Part shown: one piece after another, positions 28,012 through 37,439 of the stretch
How positions within the stretch are numbered: position 1 is the first letter of the stretch
Layout of the letters: every line of letters begins with the position of its first letter
Assembly: GCA_020161695.1 (NCBI GenBank)
Contig: JAIUOO010000026.1
Span: 1-64,000, forward strand
Direction: 5' to 3'
Length of the DNA: 64,000 bases
Source: Pseudomonadota bacterium
Lineage (GTDB): Bacteria; Pseudomonadota; Alphaproteobacteria; Rhizobiales; Phreatobacteraceae
Program-made: the position numbers and the translations under genes
Notes under the pieces: model-generated
Seen by the model: the letters and a program-made list of their open reading frames with translations, nothing else
What the model was told of the DNA's origin: nothing
Database searches by the model: none

Positions 28012-28812
28012 TTACTGCCGCATCTCCACGGCGCCGGTGACGCCGATGGTCGAGTTCCAGCTTGCGGCCGTCTGGCGCAGCCATCCCACATAGTCGCGGA
28101 CGGGCACGAAGATCGGCGTCGAGGTGCATTCGCGGCCGGGATCGGTGGTGCCGCCCTTGAGGATGCCGATGACCGTGAAGCTGCGGCCCTCGCGGCGATA
28201 GACGGGGCCGCCGGAATCGCCGACGCACATGCCGGTGCGGTTCTGGCCCTCGCCGCCGGTGAGGCCCGCGAAGCCGCGGCCGGGCACGCTCGGCTCCGCC
28301 GTTCGCATCAGCGTTTCGCGCAGCACGCCGTCGCGGGCGCGCGAGCGTTCGGTCGAGCCGAAGCCGGCAATGATCAGTTCCTCGCCGGTCGAGCCGCCGC
28401 CGAACCACGAGACGCCCCAGCCGCCGGAGGGCAGGGTGGCGGGCCGCGCATCCGCGCCGAAGGGCCGGGCGATCTGGATCAGGCCGACATCGTCGGAGGC
28501 GAAGCCATGGGCCGGGTCGAAGCCGGGATGAGCCGCGGTGCGCGCCACGGCGACATTCACCCGCCGGAACCCCCGGTCGAGATAACGCACGCGGTAGCGC
28601 CCGCGGGCCGAGACGCAGTGCGCCGCGGTCAGAACCAGGTCCGGTCCGACGATCGCCCCGGTGCAGATGCCTTCCGGCGTCTCGATGAGGACGGTGGAGC
28701 GGCGCGTGCCGTTCGGGTCGCGGGCCGGTTCGCCGCGCATCACGGCTCCAGCGCTTCCCGCCCCGCCGATCAGGAGTGCCAGAGCCAGGGGGAGGAGAGC
28801 CGGTCGCGCCAC
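28012..28812 (-). CDS. Exported trypsin-like serine protease (S1)
   Basis: 266 residues. A signal peptide spans residues 1-24 (RPALLPLALALLIGGAGSAGA). The chymotrypsin-type triad is complete: His65 in TAAHC, Asp108 in DDVGL, Ser200 in GDSGGP. The GTG start at 28812 is favoured over a distant ATG that would add 43 Arg-rich residues; AAGG lies 6 nt upstream. Likely secreted or periplasmic. Cysteines include the pair near the His and the Ser. Its targets are unknown. It is divergent from the response regulator. Confidence 0.9.
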   Translation of the reverse strand: MARPALLPLALALLIGGAGSAGAVMRGEPARDPNGTRRSTVLIETPEGICTGAIVGPDLVLTAAHCVSARGRYRVRYLDRGFRRVNVAVARTAAHPGFDPAHGFASDDVGLIQIARPFGADARPATLPSGGWGVSWFGGGSTGEELIIAGFGSTERSRARDGVLRETLMRTAEPSVPGRGFAGLTGGEGQNRTGMCVGDSGGPVYRREGRSFTVIGILKGGTTDPGRECTSTPIFVPVRDYVGWLRQTAASWNSTIGVTGAVEMRQ

Positions 28813-29098
28813 GGATGAGCCTTGGGAAAGGGAGCCGATGAGGCCCCAGCGGCCCCGGACGAGGGCTAGCAGAACCCTGCCGCCTGCCGCTGTCAATCGC
28901 CGGGCCGGGGCTCCGGTTCCTTCGCGGTCGCAGCGTGACATTCCTGCCGATACCGAGGGAACCCGGCCGTTCCTGCCGATCTGCGTCTAATCTCTTGTGT
29001 GGACTTGTCTTGTTCGCGCCGAGCGGGGACAATTCCGTCAACCGGCCCGCAGGGCTTTGCGCCAAGAGCCGGAGGGGAAACGCGAGGGGCAGAGAGAC

Positions 29099-29770
29099 TT
29101 GGACACGACCGCATCCTTCAGGATCGTCATTGCCGACGATCACCCCCTCTTTCGCGGTGCGCTGCGCGAGGCGGTTTCCGGCCTTCCGGCGCGGCTGAGC
29201 ATTGCCGAGGCCGGCTCCTTCACGGAAATGTCCGAGCTGATCGGCGCCGATCCGGACATCGACCTGGTTCTGCTCGACCTCGCCATGCCGGGCGTCAAGG
29301 GCTTTTCGGGCCTCATGTACCTGCGCGCCCAGCACCCGGGCGTGCCGGTGGTCATCGTCTCGGCCACCGAGGACACCGAGGTCATCCGCCGCTGTTTCGA
29401 ATTCGGCGCCTCCGGCTTCATCGGCAAGACGCTGGGCACCGAGGCCATGCGCGCCGCCATCCAGACCGTGCTCGACGGCGGCACCTATGTCCCGCCGGAC
29501 ATCGACCTCGCCTCCGGTGATTCGGAGAGCGCGCGGCTCGCGGCCCGCCTCGCCAGCCTCACGCCGCAGCAGGTGCGCGTGCTGATGATGCTGTCCGAGG
29601 GCCTGCTCAACAAGCAGATCGCCTACGAGCTGACCGTCTCCGAGGCGACCGTGAAGGCGCACGTCTCGGCGATCCTGACCAAGCTCGGCGTCGACAGCCG
29701 CACGCAGGCGGTCATCGCCGCGTCCAAGATCGCCGCCGAGGGCTGGCCGGGGCAGAGCCTGAACGGGTAA
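29099..29770 (+). CDS. LuxR/NarL-type response regulator
   Basis: 223 residues. The receiver domain has the acidic pocket (IADDHPLF) and phospho-acceptor Asp60 in VLLDLAMPG. The C-terminal LuxR HTH is clear (LTPQQVRVLMMLSEGLLNKQ, then SEATVKAHVSAI). It begins at a TTG after a GAGGGGCAGAGAG site; an upstream extension is unlikely. No histidine kinase lies next to it, so it is an orphan regulator here. Confidence 0.9.
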   Translation: MDTTASFRIVIADDHPLFRGALREAVSGLPARLSIAEAGSFTEMSELIGADPDIDLVLLDLAMPGVKGFSGLMYLRAQHPGVPVVIVSATEDTEVIRRCFEFGASGFIGKTLGTEAMRAAIQTVLDGGTYVPPDIDLASGDSESARLAARLASLTPQQVRVLMMLSEGLLNKQIAYELTVSEATVKAHVSAILTKLGVDSRTQAVIAASKIAAEGWPGQSLNG

Positions 29771-29857
29771 CCCTGCCGAAGCGGGCGCCGCATTCGCAGC
29801 CGTGCAACGAAACGCCCCGAGACCGACACGACCGAAATCCCGAGCGGACAAACCGTC

Positions 29858-31141
29858 ATGGCCGAACCTCTTGTCATCATCGCCGGCGGCGGCATAGGCG
29901 GCCTCGCCACCGCGCTGACGCTGCACCAGATCGGCGTGCCCTGCCTCGTGCTGGAATCGGCGCCGGAGATGCGTCCGCTCGGCGTCGGCATCAACCTCCA
30001 GCCCAATGCGGTCCGCGAGCTCGCCGACCTCGGCATCGGCGAGGCCGAACTCGACCGGGTCGGCGTTCCCGCGCGCGAATGGGCGCTGGTCGGCCTCAAC
30101 GGCCGCGACATCTATTCCGAGCCGCGCGGCCTGCTCGCCGGCTATCGCTGGCCGCAATATTCCGTCCATCGCGGCCAGCTGCACATGCTGCTCTATCGCA
30201 CGCTGGTCGAACGGGCGGGGCCGCAGGCGGTGCGGCTCGGCGCCCGCGTCATCGGCTACCGCGTCGAGGGTGGAGAGGCAGTCGCCACGGTCGAGGCCGG
30301 CGGCGCGGTTTCCGATTTGCGCGCCACCCTGCTGATCGGGGCCGACGGCATCCATTCCGCGATCCGCGCGCAGATCCACCCGGCGCAGCCGCCGATCCAC
30401 TGGGGCGGCGCCCTGATGTGGCGGGGCACCACCATGGCGAAGCCGATCCGCTCCGGCGCCTCCTTCGTCGGGCTTGGAACCCATCGCCAGCGCGTCGTCT
30501 TCTACCCGATCTCGCACCCCGATCCGGCGACCGGCCTCGCCATGGTCAACTGGATCGCCGAGGTCACCGTCGACAATGCCGAGGGCTGGAAGCAGCAGGG
30601 CTGGTTCCGGCAGGTTGGCATCTCCGACTTCATCCACCATTTCGACGGCTGGACCTGGGATTGGCTGGACGTGCCGGCGCTGATCCGCGGCGCGGATGGG
30701 GCCTACGAGAACCCGATGATCGACCGCGATCCCGTGCCGACCTGGGTGGACGGGCCGGTGGCGCTCATGGGCGATGCCGCCCACGCCATGTATCCGACCG
30801 GTTCCAACGGCGCGAGCCAGGCTATCGTCGATGCCCGCGTTCTGGGCGCGTCGATGGTGGCGCATGGCGTCACGCCGGCGGCGCTCGCCGCCTACGACGC
30901 CGCCCTGTGCGGGCCCATCTCGCAGCTTGTCCTGCGCAACCGCGGCGCCGGCCCCTTCGGGCTCCTGAATCTGGTGGACGAGCGCTGCGGCGGCGTCTTC
31001 GAGACGATCGACGATGTCATCCCGGCCAAGGAGCGCGCCGACTTCATGGCCGGCTACAAGGCGGCCGCCGGCTTCGCCATCGGGCAGCTCAACGCCGCGC
31101 CGCCGACCATTGCGGCGGGGGCGAGGGTTGCGAAGACATAG
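29858..31141 (+). CDS. FAD-dependent monooxygenase, PhzS-like
   Basis: 427 residues of group A flavoprotein hydroxylases. The FAD-binding GGGIGG (residues 10-15), GADGIHSAIR and GDAAHAMYPTGSNG blocks are present in order. It resembles the flavin-dependent oxidoreductase/PhzS subgroup (INLQPNAVRELADLGI; HRGQLHMLLYRTL). These hydroxylate aromatic acids, but the substrate is not evident. It starts 87 nt after the response regulator; cotranscription is possible. Confidence 0.9.
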   Translation: MAEPLVIIAGGGIGGLATALTLHQIGVPCLVLESAPEMRPLGVGINLQPNAVRELADLGIGEAELDRVGVPAREWALVGLNGRDIYSEPRGLLAGYRWPQYSVHRGQLHMLLYRTLVERAGPQAVRLGARVIGYRVEGGEAVATVEAGGAVSDLRATLLIGADGIHSAIRAQIHPAQPPIHWGGALMWRGTTMAKPIRSGASFVGLGTHRQRVVFYPISHPDPATGLAMVNWIAEVTVDNAEGWKQQGWFRQVGISDFIHHFDGWTWDWLDVPALIRGADGAYENPMIDRDPVPTWVDGPVALMGDAAHAMYPTGSNGASQAIVDARVLGASMVAHGVTPAALAAYDAALCGPISQLVLRNRGAGPFGLLNLVDERCGGVFETIDDVIPAKERADFMAGYKAAAGFAIGQLNAAPPTIAAGARVAKT

Positions 31142-31174
31142 TCCCGAAACCGGTCGAAGAGGCGCAGCCTCCAC

Positions 31175-31261
31175 GTCATGGCCGGGCTTGTCCCGGCCAT
31201 CCACGACTTGAATGCCACAATGAAGGTAGACGTGGATGCCCGGCACAAGGCCGGGCATGAC
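31175..31261. repeat. REPIN-like doublet, copy A4
   Basis: GTCATGGCCGGGCTTG...CCACGACTTGAA and GACGTGGATGCCCGGCACAA arms, in the same orientation as A1 and A2. It lies between the convergent monooxygenase and metallopeptidase genes. Confidence 0.82.
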
Positions 31262-31293
31262 GCGATGCGATCAGACGCCCTCGCAACGACGTC

Positions 31294-32208
31294 CTATAGT
31301 TCCCGCGCCTGGAACGTGTTGCAGCTCGAGATCTGCCCGCTCCTGAGTCCCGTCGTGAACCAGCGCTGGCGCTGTGCCGACGAGCCGTGGGTAAAGCTGT
31401 CGGGCACGACATAGCCCTGACTGCGCCGCTGGAGCATGTCGTCGCCGATGGCGGCGGCGGTCTGCAGCGCGGCGCGCACGTCGTTCTCGTCGATGAAGCG
31501 GTAGCGCTGCTGGGTGTGATAGGCCCAGACGCCGGCAAAGCAGTCCGCCTGCAATTCCACCCGCACCTGCAGCGCATTGCTCTCGGTCTCGTTGCCCGAG
31601 GCGCGCTGCGCCTGCTGCACGCGCTGGAGCACGCCCATCTGGTTCTGCACGTGATGGCCGACCTCGTGGGCGACGACATAGGCATAGGCGAAGCGGCAGG
31701 CGTTCTCGTCGCCCGAGCAGCCGCGGAAGCGCGTGGTGATCTCGCGGAAGAACGAGGTGTCGAGATAGACCTTGTTGTCGTTGGGGCAGTAGAACGGCCC
31801 CATCGCCGACTGGGCCGCGCCGCAGCCCGAGCGCGTCGCACGCTGGAACATGACCAGGCCCGGCGCCTGATAGCGGCGTCCCGCCTCCTGGAAGATCTTC
31901 TGCCAGGCATCCTCGGTCGAACCCAGTACGGCGGCGACGAAATCGCCCATCTGGTCGGCCGGCCGCTCGCCGGGGCGGCTCTGCGGCGCCTGCTGCTCGA
32001 CGCGGCGCTGGCTGCCGCCGGTCACCGCGTCGTAGCCGCCGAGCAGGATCGCCGGGTTGATGCCGGTGATGTAGGAGATCAGGCCCACCACGATCATGCC
32101 GCCGATGCCGAGCCCGGCCGCGCCGCCGGGCAGGGGGCCACCGCCTCCGCCTCCGCCGACACGGCGGTCCTCGACATTTTCCGAGCGTCGCAGGTCTTCC
32201 CAGCGCAT
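31294..32208 (-). CDS. Neutral zinc metallopeptidase (YpfJ/KPN_02809 family)
   Basis: 304 residues. The start MRWEDLRRSENVEDRR is diagnostic of the family. A Gly-rich linker (residues 17-36) and one membrane segment near 33-48 follow. The predicted zinc motif HEVGHH is at residues 181-186. The ATG at 32208 is preferred over one 6 nt upstream because it has better spacing from GAGGGA. Likely a membrane-anchored protease, its substrates unknown. It is divergent from ccrM. Confidence 0.93.
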   Translation of the reverse strand: MRWEDLRRSENVEDRRVGGGGGGGPLPGGAAGLGIGGMIVVGLISYITGINPAILLGGYDAVTGGSQRRVEQQAPQSRPGERPADQMGDFVAAVLGSTEDAWQKIFQEAGRRYQAPGLVMFQRATRSGCGAAQSAMGPFYCPNDNKVYLDTSFFREITTRFRGCSGDENACRFAYAYVVAHEVGHHVQNQMGVLQRVQQAQRASGNETESNALQVRVELQADCFAGVWAYHTQQRYRFIDENDVRAALQTAAAIGDDMLQRRSQGYVVPDSFTHGSSAQRQRWFTTGLRSGQISSCNTFQAREL

Positions 32209-32360
32209 GGCCATTCCCTCGTCTGCCGCGCGGATCATGCCGCCGCGGCCGGAACCGTGCAACTCCCGCGATGAAACAGCGATTAACGCTGTATTCAGGT
32301 TTACGCCGCGTTCATGTTTACCTTTCGGTGACAGAATAAATTCAGAGAAAATTGGAGCGT

Positions 32361-32375
32361 TTAAGTCGTCGTTTA
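32361..32375 (+). promoter_or_regulatory. CtrA-like binding box upstream of ccrM
   Basis: TTAA-GTCGTCG-TTTAC. The full CtrA consensus is TTAA-N7-TTAAC, so this has the right spacing and one mismatch. It is 64 nt before the ccrM ATG. Alphaproteobacterial ccrM genes are known CtrA targets. A second, weaker half-match (TTAACGCTGTATTCA) lies near 32283. Confidence 0.6.
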
Positions 32376-32438
32376 CTCTGCCCGGCCAATCTCGCGATTG
32401 CGTATCGACGGTCTTGTTCTGCGTTCTCGGTGCCACCC

Positions 32439-33599
32439 ATGTCGTTGAGTTTGAACGGAATCGCCCGATCAGGTGCCCGCGTGCGGGCGATCCGTTCGCC
32501 TTCCATCAGCCCGGATATGGGCCTCGGCCTCTCGGGCCGCATCATCCTCGGCGACTGCGTGGCGGCGCTCGATGCGCTGCCGGCCGCCTCGGTCGATCTC
32601 ATCTTCGCCGACCCGCCCTACAATCTCCAGCTCCAGGGCGACCTGCACCGCCCCGACGACAGCCTAGTCGACGCCGTCGACAATGACTGGGACCAGTTCG
32701 AGAGCTTCGCCGCCTATGACGCCTTCACGAGGCGCTGGCTGAAGGCCGCGCGGCGGGTGCTGAAGCCCGACGGCGCGCTGTGGGTCATCGGCTCCTACCA
32801 CAACATCTTCCGCGTCGGCACGGCGCTTCAGGACCTCGGCTTCTGGGTGCTGAACGACGTCATCTGGCGCAAGGCGAACCCGATGCCGAACTTCCGCGGC
32901 CGCCGGTTCACCAATGCCCACGAGACGCTGATCTGGGCCTCGCGCGACGCCAAGGCCCGCTACACCTTCAACTACGAGGCGCTGAAAGCCGGCAACGAGG
33001 ATGTCCAGGTCCGTTCGGACTGGTTCATCCCGCTCTGCACCGGCGAGGAGCGTCTCAAGGACGAGACGGGCCGCAAGGTCCACCCGACGCAGAAGCCCGA
33101 GGCGCTGATCGCCCGCGTGCTGCTGTCCTCGTCCAAGCCCGGGGACGTCGTCCTCGATCCGTTCTTCGGCTCCGGTACGACCGGGGCCGTCGCGAAGCGC
33201 CTCGGCCGCCGGTTCATCGGGATCGAACGCGATCCTGCCTATGCCGCAGCGGCCGAGGCGCGCATCGCCTCCGTGGAACCCTTGTCGGAGGCCTCGCTCG
33301 CCTCCTTCACGACCGCCCGCGAGGCGCCGCGCGTCGCCTTCGCCTCGCTGATCGAGCGCGGCATGATCGCGCCCGGCACGGTGCTGACCGACGACAAGCG
33401 CCGCTACGAGGCGACCGTCCGCCCCGACGGTTCGCTGATGGCCGGCCCGCAGGTCGGCTCCATCCACAAGATCGGCGCGCTGGTGCAGGGCGCTCAGGCC
33501 TGCAACGGCTGGACCTTCTGGCACCTCAATGACAACGGTAAATTGTCGCCGATCAATGCGCTGCGCGAGCGCATCCGCGAGGAGATGGGCGTGGCCTGA
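32439..33599 (+). CDS. ccrM: CcrM-type site-specific DNA methyltransferase (GANTC)
   Basis: 386 residues. The catalytic motif DPPYN (residues 58-62) precedes the SAM motif FFGSGTT (242-248), the order of beta-class N6-adenine methylases. Blocks QLQGDLHRPDDSLVDAVDN, SYHNIFRVG and RKANPMPNFRGRRFTNAHET are typical of cell-cycle CcrM enzymes. The conserved C-terminal domain ends with GSIHKIGALVQGAQACNGWT. I start at 32439; a later ATG (32517) would give the 360-residue core. There is no cognate restriction gene, consistent with an orphan regulator of cell cycle genes. Confidence 0.95.
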   Translation: MSLSLNGIARSGARVRAIRSPSISPDMGLGLSGRIILGDCVAALDALPAASVDLIFADPPYNLQLQGDLHRPDDSLVDAVDNDWDQFESFAAYDAFTRRWLKAARRVLKPDGALWVIGSYHNIFRVGTALQDLGFWVLNDVIWRKANPMPNFRGRRFTNAHETLIWASRDAKARYTFNYEALKAGNEDVQVRSDWFIPLCTGEERLKDETGRKVHPTQKPEALIARVLLSSSKPGDVVLDPFFGSGTTGAVAKRLGRRFIGIERDPAYAAAAEARIASVEPLSEASLASFTTAREAPRVAFASLIERGMIAPGTVLTDDKRRYEATVRPDGSLMAGPQVGSIHKIGALVQGAQACNGWTFWHLNDNGKLSPINALRERIREEMGVA

Positions 33600-33705
33600 C
33601 GGCTTTGCCGCTTCCGCGAGCAGGTTGTCCAGCATGACCGTTTGAACTGCCGCGGCATTGGGCTACATCCGCCACGGGTAGTTCTGCCGCTTCGGGAAGC
33701 ACGCG

Positions 33706-34704
33706 ATGAAGCTCCGCTCCGGGATTGTCCTTGTGCTGCTCGCGGGGCTGGCCGGCGGCGGGCTGTGGTGGCGCTACGGGCGCGGCCAGGAGGTGCGGCT
33801 CCAGCCCATAGATCGTGGCACCGCAGCCGAAATCGTCTATGCCACGGGCGTGGTCGAGCCGGTGCGCTGGGCCAAGATGGCGTCCATGGCCCGCGAGCGC
33901 ATCATGGAGCACTGCGCCTGCGAGGGGCGGGCGGTGAAGCAGGGCGACGTGCTGGCGCGTCTTGACGACCGGGAGGTCCGCGCCAATCTGGCCGAGCAGC
34001 AGGCGCGGCTTGCTCTTTCGCTGCGCGAGGTCGAGCGCGTCAGCCAGCTGCTTCAGCGCGGCGTCGCGACGCAGCAGGCCTATGACAAGGCCACCGCCGA
34101 CCTCGCCCAGATGCGCGCCCTCGTATCCGCCACGAACGAGCGGCTGGGCAATTACCAGATCGTCGCCCCCCGGGCCGGCATCGTGCTGAGGCAGGATGGC
34201 GAGGTCGGCGAGATCGCCGATGTCGGCCAGATCCTCTTCCGGGTCGGCGATCCGCGGCCCCTTCAGGTGACGGCGGATGTCGCCGAGGAGGACATTCCGC
34301 GCGTCAGGGTCGGGCAGGCCGTTCTCCTGCGGACGGACGCCTTTAAGGACCAGCCGCTCCAGGGGACCGTGCGCGACATCACGCCCATGGGCGACACGGC
34401 GACCAAGACCTTCCGGATCCGGATCGCGCTGCCTGACGACACGCCGCTCCATTTCGGCATGTCGGTGGAGGCGAATGTCGTTGCGCGGGAGGCGAAGGAC
34501 GTGCTCCTCGTGCCGAACGAGGCGGTGGTGGCGGGCGCCGTCTTCACCGTGACCGACGGGCGCCTCGTGCGCCGGCCGGTCGAGACGGGGATTCGCGGCA
34601 CGCGGCTGACGGAACTGCGAAGCGGCGCCGCCGCAGGCGATGCGATCGCCGTCCCGGCCAATGCGGGCTGGCGCGGCGGCGAGCGGGTGCGCGTCGTCCC
34701 ATAA
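33706..34704 (+). CDS. Membrane-fusion/HlyD-type periplasmic adaptor
   Basis: 332 residues. One N-terminal membrane anchor (KLRSGIVLVLLAGLAGGGLW) is followed by the lipoyl-like half-motif around residue 76 (GRAVKQGDVLARLDDREV), a coiled coil (about 90-145), and the second lipoyl half (VAPRAGIVLRQDGEVGEI). Beta-barrel regions follow. Adaptors of this type link a membrane transporter to the outer envelope. The next two genes encode a permease and an ATPase, so it is probably part of a MacAB-like exporter. It starts 106 nt after ccrM. Confidence 0.9.
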   Translation: MKLRSGIVLVLLAGLAGGGLWWRYGRGQEVRLQPIDRGTAAEIVYATGVVEPVRWAKMASMARERIMEHCACEGRAVKQGDVLARLDDREVRANLAEQQARLALSLREVERVSQLLQRGVATQQAYDKATADLAQMRALVSATNERLGNYQIVAPRAGIVLRQDGEVGEIADVGQILFRVGDPRPLQVTADVAEEDIPRVRVGQAVLLRTDAFKDQPLQGTVRDITPMGDTATKTFRIRIALPDDTPLHFGMSVEANVVAREAKDVLLVPNEAVVAGAVFTVTDGRLVRRPVETGIRGTRLTELRSGAAAGDAIAVPANAGWRGGERVRVVP

Positions 34705-34717
34705 GGTCAGATGCGCC

Positions 34718-35953
34718 ATGATCCTCGTCCTCGACATCGCCCGCACCCACATATCGGCCCGCTTGCGGCAGACCGTGGTGGCGGTTCTCGGCGTCGCGAT
34801 CGGCGTCGGCTTCTCCATCATGATGGCGGCGCTGATGCAGGGTTCGCAGGACGATTTCGTCCGCACCCTGATCAATGCCATGCCGCACGTGTCGATCAAC
34901 GACGAGCGGCGCGAGCCGCCGCGCCAGCCGGCCGAGACGATGTTCGACGCCGCGCAGATCCGCGGGCTGACGCCGTCCACCCGCCGTCGCGGCATCAACA
35001 ACCCGATCGCCACCATCGCCGCGCTGGAAAGCTGGGTTCCGGGATCGGTGACACCGTCGGTCCAGGCACGCGGCATTCTGCGCTATGCCGGCAAGGACGT
35101 GACCTCGGTCATCGTCGGCATCGACCCGCAGCGCGAGCCGCGCGTGTCGCAGCTCGTCAACCAGATGCGGCAGGGCTCGCTCCCGGCGCTGTTCCGCGCC
35201 ACCAATGCCATCATCCTCGGCGACCGCCTGGCGGAGAAGCTCGGCGCGCGCATCGGTTCCAACATCTCGATGTCGGCCGGCACCGGCAAGGTCATGACGG
35301 GTCAGGTCGTGGGCATCTTCCGGTCGGGCGTCCGCGCCGTCGATGAGGGCACGTCCTACGTGCTCATCAAGACGGCGCAGGTGCTCGCCGAGCAGACCGG
35401 CCTCATCAACGAGATCCGCATCCGCCTGAACGACCCCATGGGTGCCAAGGCCGTCGCGGACCGCATCGCCACGGATACCGGGCTCAAGACCGTCTCCTGG
35501 CAGGAGGCAAACGAGGACCTGATGTCCGCCTTCGTCATCCGCAACATCATCATGTACACGGTGGTCGACGCGATCCTGCTGGTGGCCTCGTTCGGCACCT
35601 ACAACATCATCTCCACGATCACCTTCGAGAAGAGCCGCGACATCGCCATCATGAAGTCGCTGGGTCTGACCCAGTCGACCGTCCGGCGCATCTTCCTGGT
35701 CGAGGGGCTGGCCATCGGCCTTGCCGGAGCCTTTGCCGGCTCGGTGCTCGGCTTCGTGCTGACACAGGTCATGCTGTCGATCGAGATCCGCACCGGCTTC
35801 ACCGATGCGACCCACCTGCCGCTGGTCGTCGCGCCGCTGCATTACGCGGTGGCGGGCGGCGTGGCGCTCATCTCCTCGGTCATTGCCGGCTTCCTGCCGG
35901 CGCGCAAGGCCGCCCGGGTTCATCCCGTGGAGATCATCCGGGGAGCGACGTGA
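34718..35953 (+). CDS. FtsX/MacB-like ABC transporter permease
   Basis: 411 residues. An N-terminal membrane helix (TVVAVLGVAIGVGFSIMM) leads into a periplasmic domain of about 220 residues, followed by three membrane helices (near 290, 340 and 385). This is the FtsX/LolC/MacB topology. The final ARKAARVHPVEIIRGAT is the classic cytoplasmic C-terminus. The start is the ATG at 34718, 13 nt after the adaptor stop. Its stop overlaps the ATPase start (TGATG), so the two are made together. Confidence 0.92.
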   Translation: MILVLDIARTHISARLRQTVVAVLGVAIGVGFSIMMAALMQGSQDDFVRTLINAMPHVSINDERREPPRQPAETMFDAAQIRGLTPSTRRRGINNPIATIAALESWVPGSVTPSVQARGILRYAGKDVTSVIVGIDPQREPRVSQLVNQMRQGSLPALFRATNAIILGDRLAEKLGARIGSNISMSAGTGKVMTGQVVGIFRSGVRAVDEGTSYVLIKTAQVLAEQTGLINEIRIRLNDPMGAKAVADRIATDTGLKTVSWQEANEDLMSAFVIRNIIMYTVVDAILLVASFGTYNIISTITFEKSRDIAIMKSLGLTQSTVRRIFLVEGLAIGLAGAFAGSVLGFVLTQVMLSIEIRTGFTDATHLPLVVAPLHYAVAGGVALISSVIAGFLPARKAARVHPVEIIRGAT

Positions 35954-36729
35954 TGACAGCGTTGTCGGGCGATGTCGGCGCCGGTTCGCGCGAACAGGGC
36001 GCATCGTCCCAGGGCGACAGGCCCATCATCGAGATGCGCAAGGCGACGCGGATCCTGCCGGGAACGGTGCCGGTGACGCTGGTCGCCGATATCGACCTGG
36101 TCATCGGCCGGAAGGAGTTCGTCGCCATTACCGGTCCATCCGGATCGGGCAAGTCGTCGCTGCTCTACCTTCTTGGCCTGCTCGACGTGCCGACAACCGG
36201 CGAGGTGCTGGTCGAGGGGCGCGACACCAGCCATTTCGACGACGACGAGCGCGCGGCGGTGCGGCTCGCGACCCTCGGCTTCATCTTCCAGTTCCACTTC
36301 CTGCTCCCGGAATTCACCACCACGCAGAACGTCATGCTGCCTATGCGGGCGCTCGGCCGACTGCCCTTGCGGCAGATGAAGGAGCGCGCCGAGGGGCTTC
36401 TCGCGGCCCTCGGCCTCCAGGATCACCTCGCCAAGCGGCCGGACCAGCTCTCGGGCGGCCAGCGCCAGCGCGTGGCGGTCGCCCGCGCGCTCGCCAACGA
36501 CCCGCCGGTCATCCTTGCCGACGAGCCGACGGGTAGCCTCGACTCGAAGTCGTCGGAGCAGGTGTTCGGAATATTGCGCGACCTCGTCGACAGGGACGGC
36601 CGCACGGTCGTCGCCGTGACCCATGCCATGGAGCTTGCCGACCGCATGGACCGGCGCGTCCATCTCGTCGATGGCCGCATCGTCTCGGACGAACGCCAGC
36701 TTCAGCCGGCGCAGTCGCGGCCGGGCTGA
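35953..36729 (+). CDS. ABC transporter ATP-binding protein (LolD/MacB-type)
   Basis: 258 residues. Walker A GPSGSGKSS is near residue 60, the signature LSGGQRQRVAVARAL near 160, and Walker B VILADEPTGSLD follows directly. This fits the LolD/MacB/FtsE subfamily. The 25 residues before the core (SGDVGAGSREQGASSQGDRP) are polar and unusual. The ATG overlaps the permease stop; a GTG 3 nt upstream is also possible. GGGGAGCG serves as ribosome site. It completes the adaptor-permease-ATPase set. Confidence 0.92.
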   Translation: MTALSGDVGAGSREQGASSQGDRPIIEMRKATRILPGTVPVTLVADIDLVIGRKEFVAITGPSGSGKSSLLYLLGLLDVPTTGEVLVEGRDTSHFDDDERAAVRLATLGFIFQFHFLLPEFTTTQNVMLPMRALGRLPLRQMKERAEGLLAALGLQDHLAKRPDQLSGGQRQRVAVARALANDPPVILADEPTGSLDSKSSEQVFGILRDLVDRDGRTVVAVTHAMELADRMDRRVHLVDGRIVSDERQLQPAQSRPG

Positions 36730-36848
36730 TCGCACCTCGTTTCGTGCCGTCGGGCCGCCGTCCGGCGGCAGATGCGCGCCGTCGCCGCATGCCCCGCGCG
36801 ATCCGCAAGGCGACGGGCGCGGTCAGATCGCCGCGCCCGCCCCGTCCG

Positions 36849-37253
36849 TCAGGATCGCTTCTGCCCGTCGACCGACCAGAGGCCCGGCCCGGTCGCGAAG
36901 AGCTGCAGGAAGCCGCCGGTGATCGCCAGGTTCTTCATGAAGTGAACCATCTGGCCCTGATTGCCGAACTGCATGTGGAACAGCACGCCGGCGACCAGCG
37001 TGAAGGCGGCGAGAACCAGCGCCACAAGGCGCGTCTGATAGCCGACGAGGAGCATGATCCCGCCGGCGATCTCGACCAGGATGACCAGCGGCAGGAGCGC
37101 GCCGGGTACGCCGGCGGTGGCCATGTAGGCGATCGTCCCGGTATAGCCGGTGATCTTGCTGTAGCCGCTGACGATGAAGATGATCGAGAGCAGCACGCGC
37201 GCTGCGAGCTTGGCGGCGTTGTTCAGCGGGGGGCTGTCGAAAATGCTGTCCAT
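36849..37253 (-). CDS. DoxX family membrane protein
   Basis: 134 residues with four membrane helices. The first is VLLSIIFIVSGYSKI, the SGYSKI pattern of DoxX. GGIMLLVGYQTRLVALVLA and FHMQFGNQGQMVHFMKNLAI complete the family pattern. Some DoxX relatives help reduce oxidative stress or provide quinone reduction; the role here is unproven. It is monocistronic and divergent from the I78-like gene. Confidence 0.9.
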   Translation of the reverse strand: MDSIFDSPPLNNAAKLAARVLLSIIFIVSGYSKITGYTGTIAYMATAGVPGALLPLVILVEIAGGIMLLVGYQTRLVALVLAAFTLVAGVLFHMQFGNQGQMVHFMKNLAITGGFLQLFATGPGLWSVDGQKRS

Positions 37254-37439
37254 GGCGTTTCCCTTGTCCTGGTGCGGTCGGGTTGAATCCCGATTCCTTG
37301 CATGCTCACTCTGGCACGCTGCGGCCGGTTCCGCTGCTTGCAGTCGAGGTTGCCGGCACTGTGGCGAAATGACGCATGTTGGCCGCTTTCGGGCCCGTGG
37401 CGGGCAGGCGCGGTCCATTCACCACAGGGAGTTCGCCCG

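Noticed and set aside
27782..31258. An 1158-codon minus-strand frame spanning several genes
   Set aside because: Overlaps the well-supported monooxygenase, regulator and repeats; it is a result of high GC.
34544..36004. A 486-codon minus-strand frame opposite the permease
   Set aside because: Composition of an antisense frame; the FtsX/LolD genes account for this DNA.
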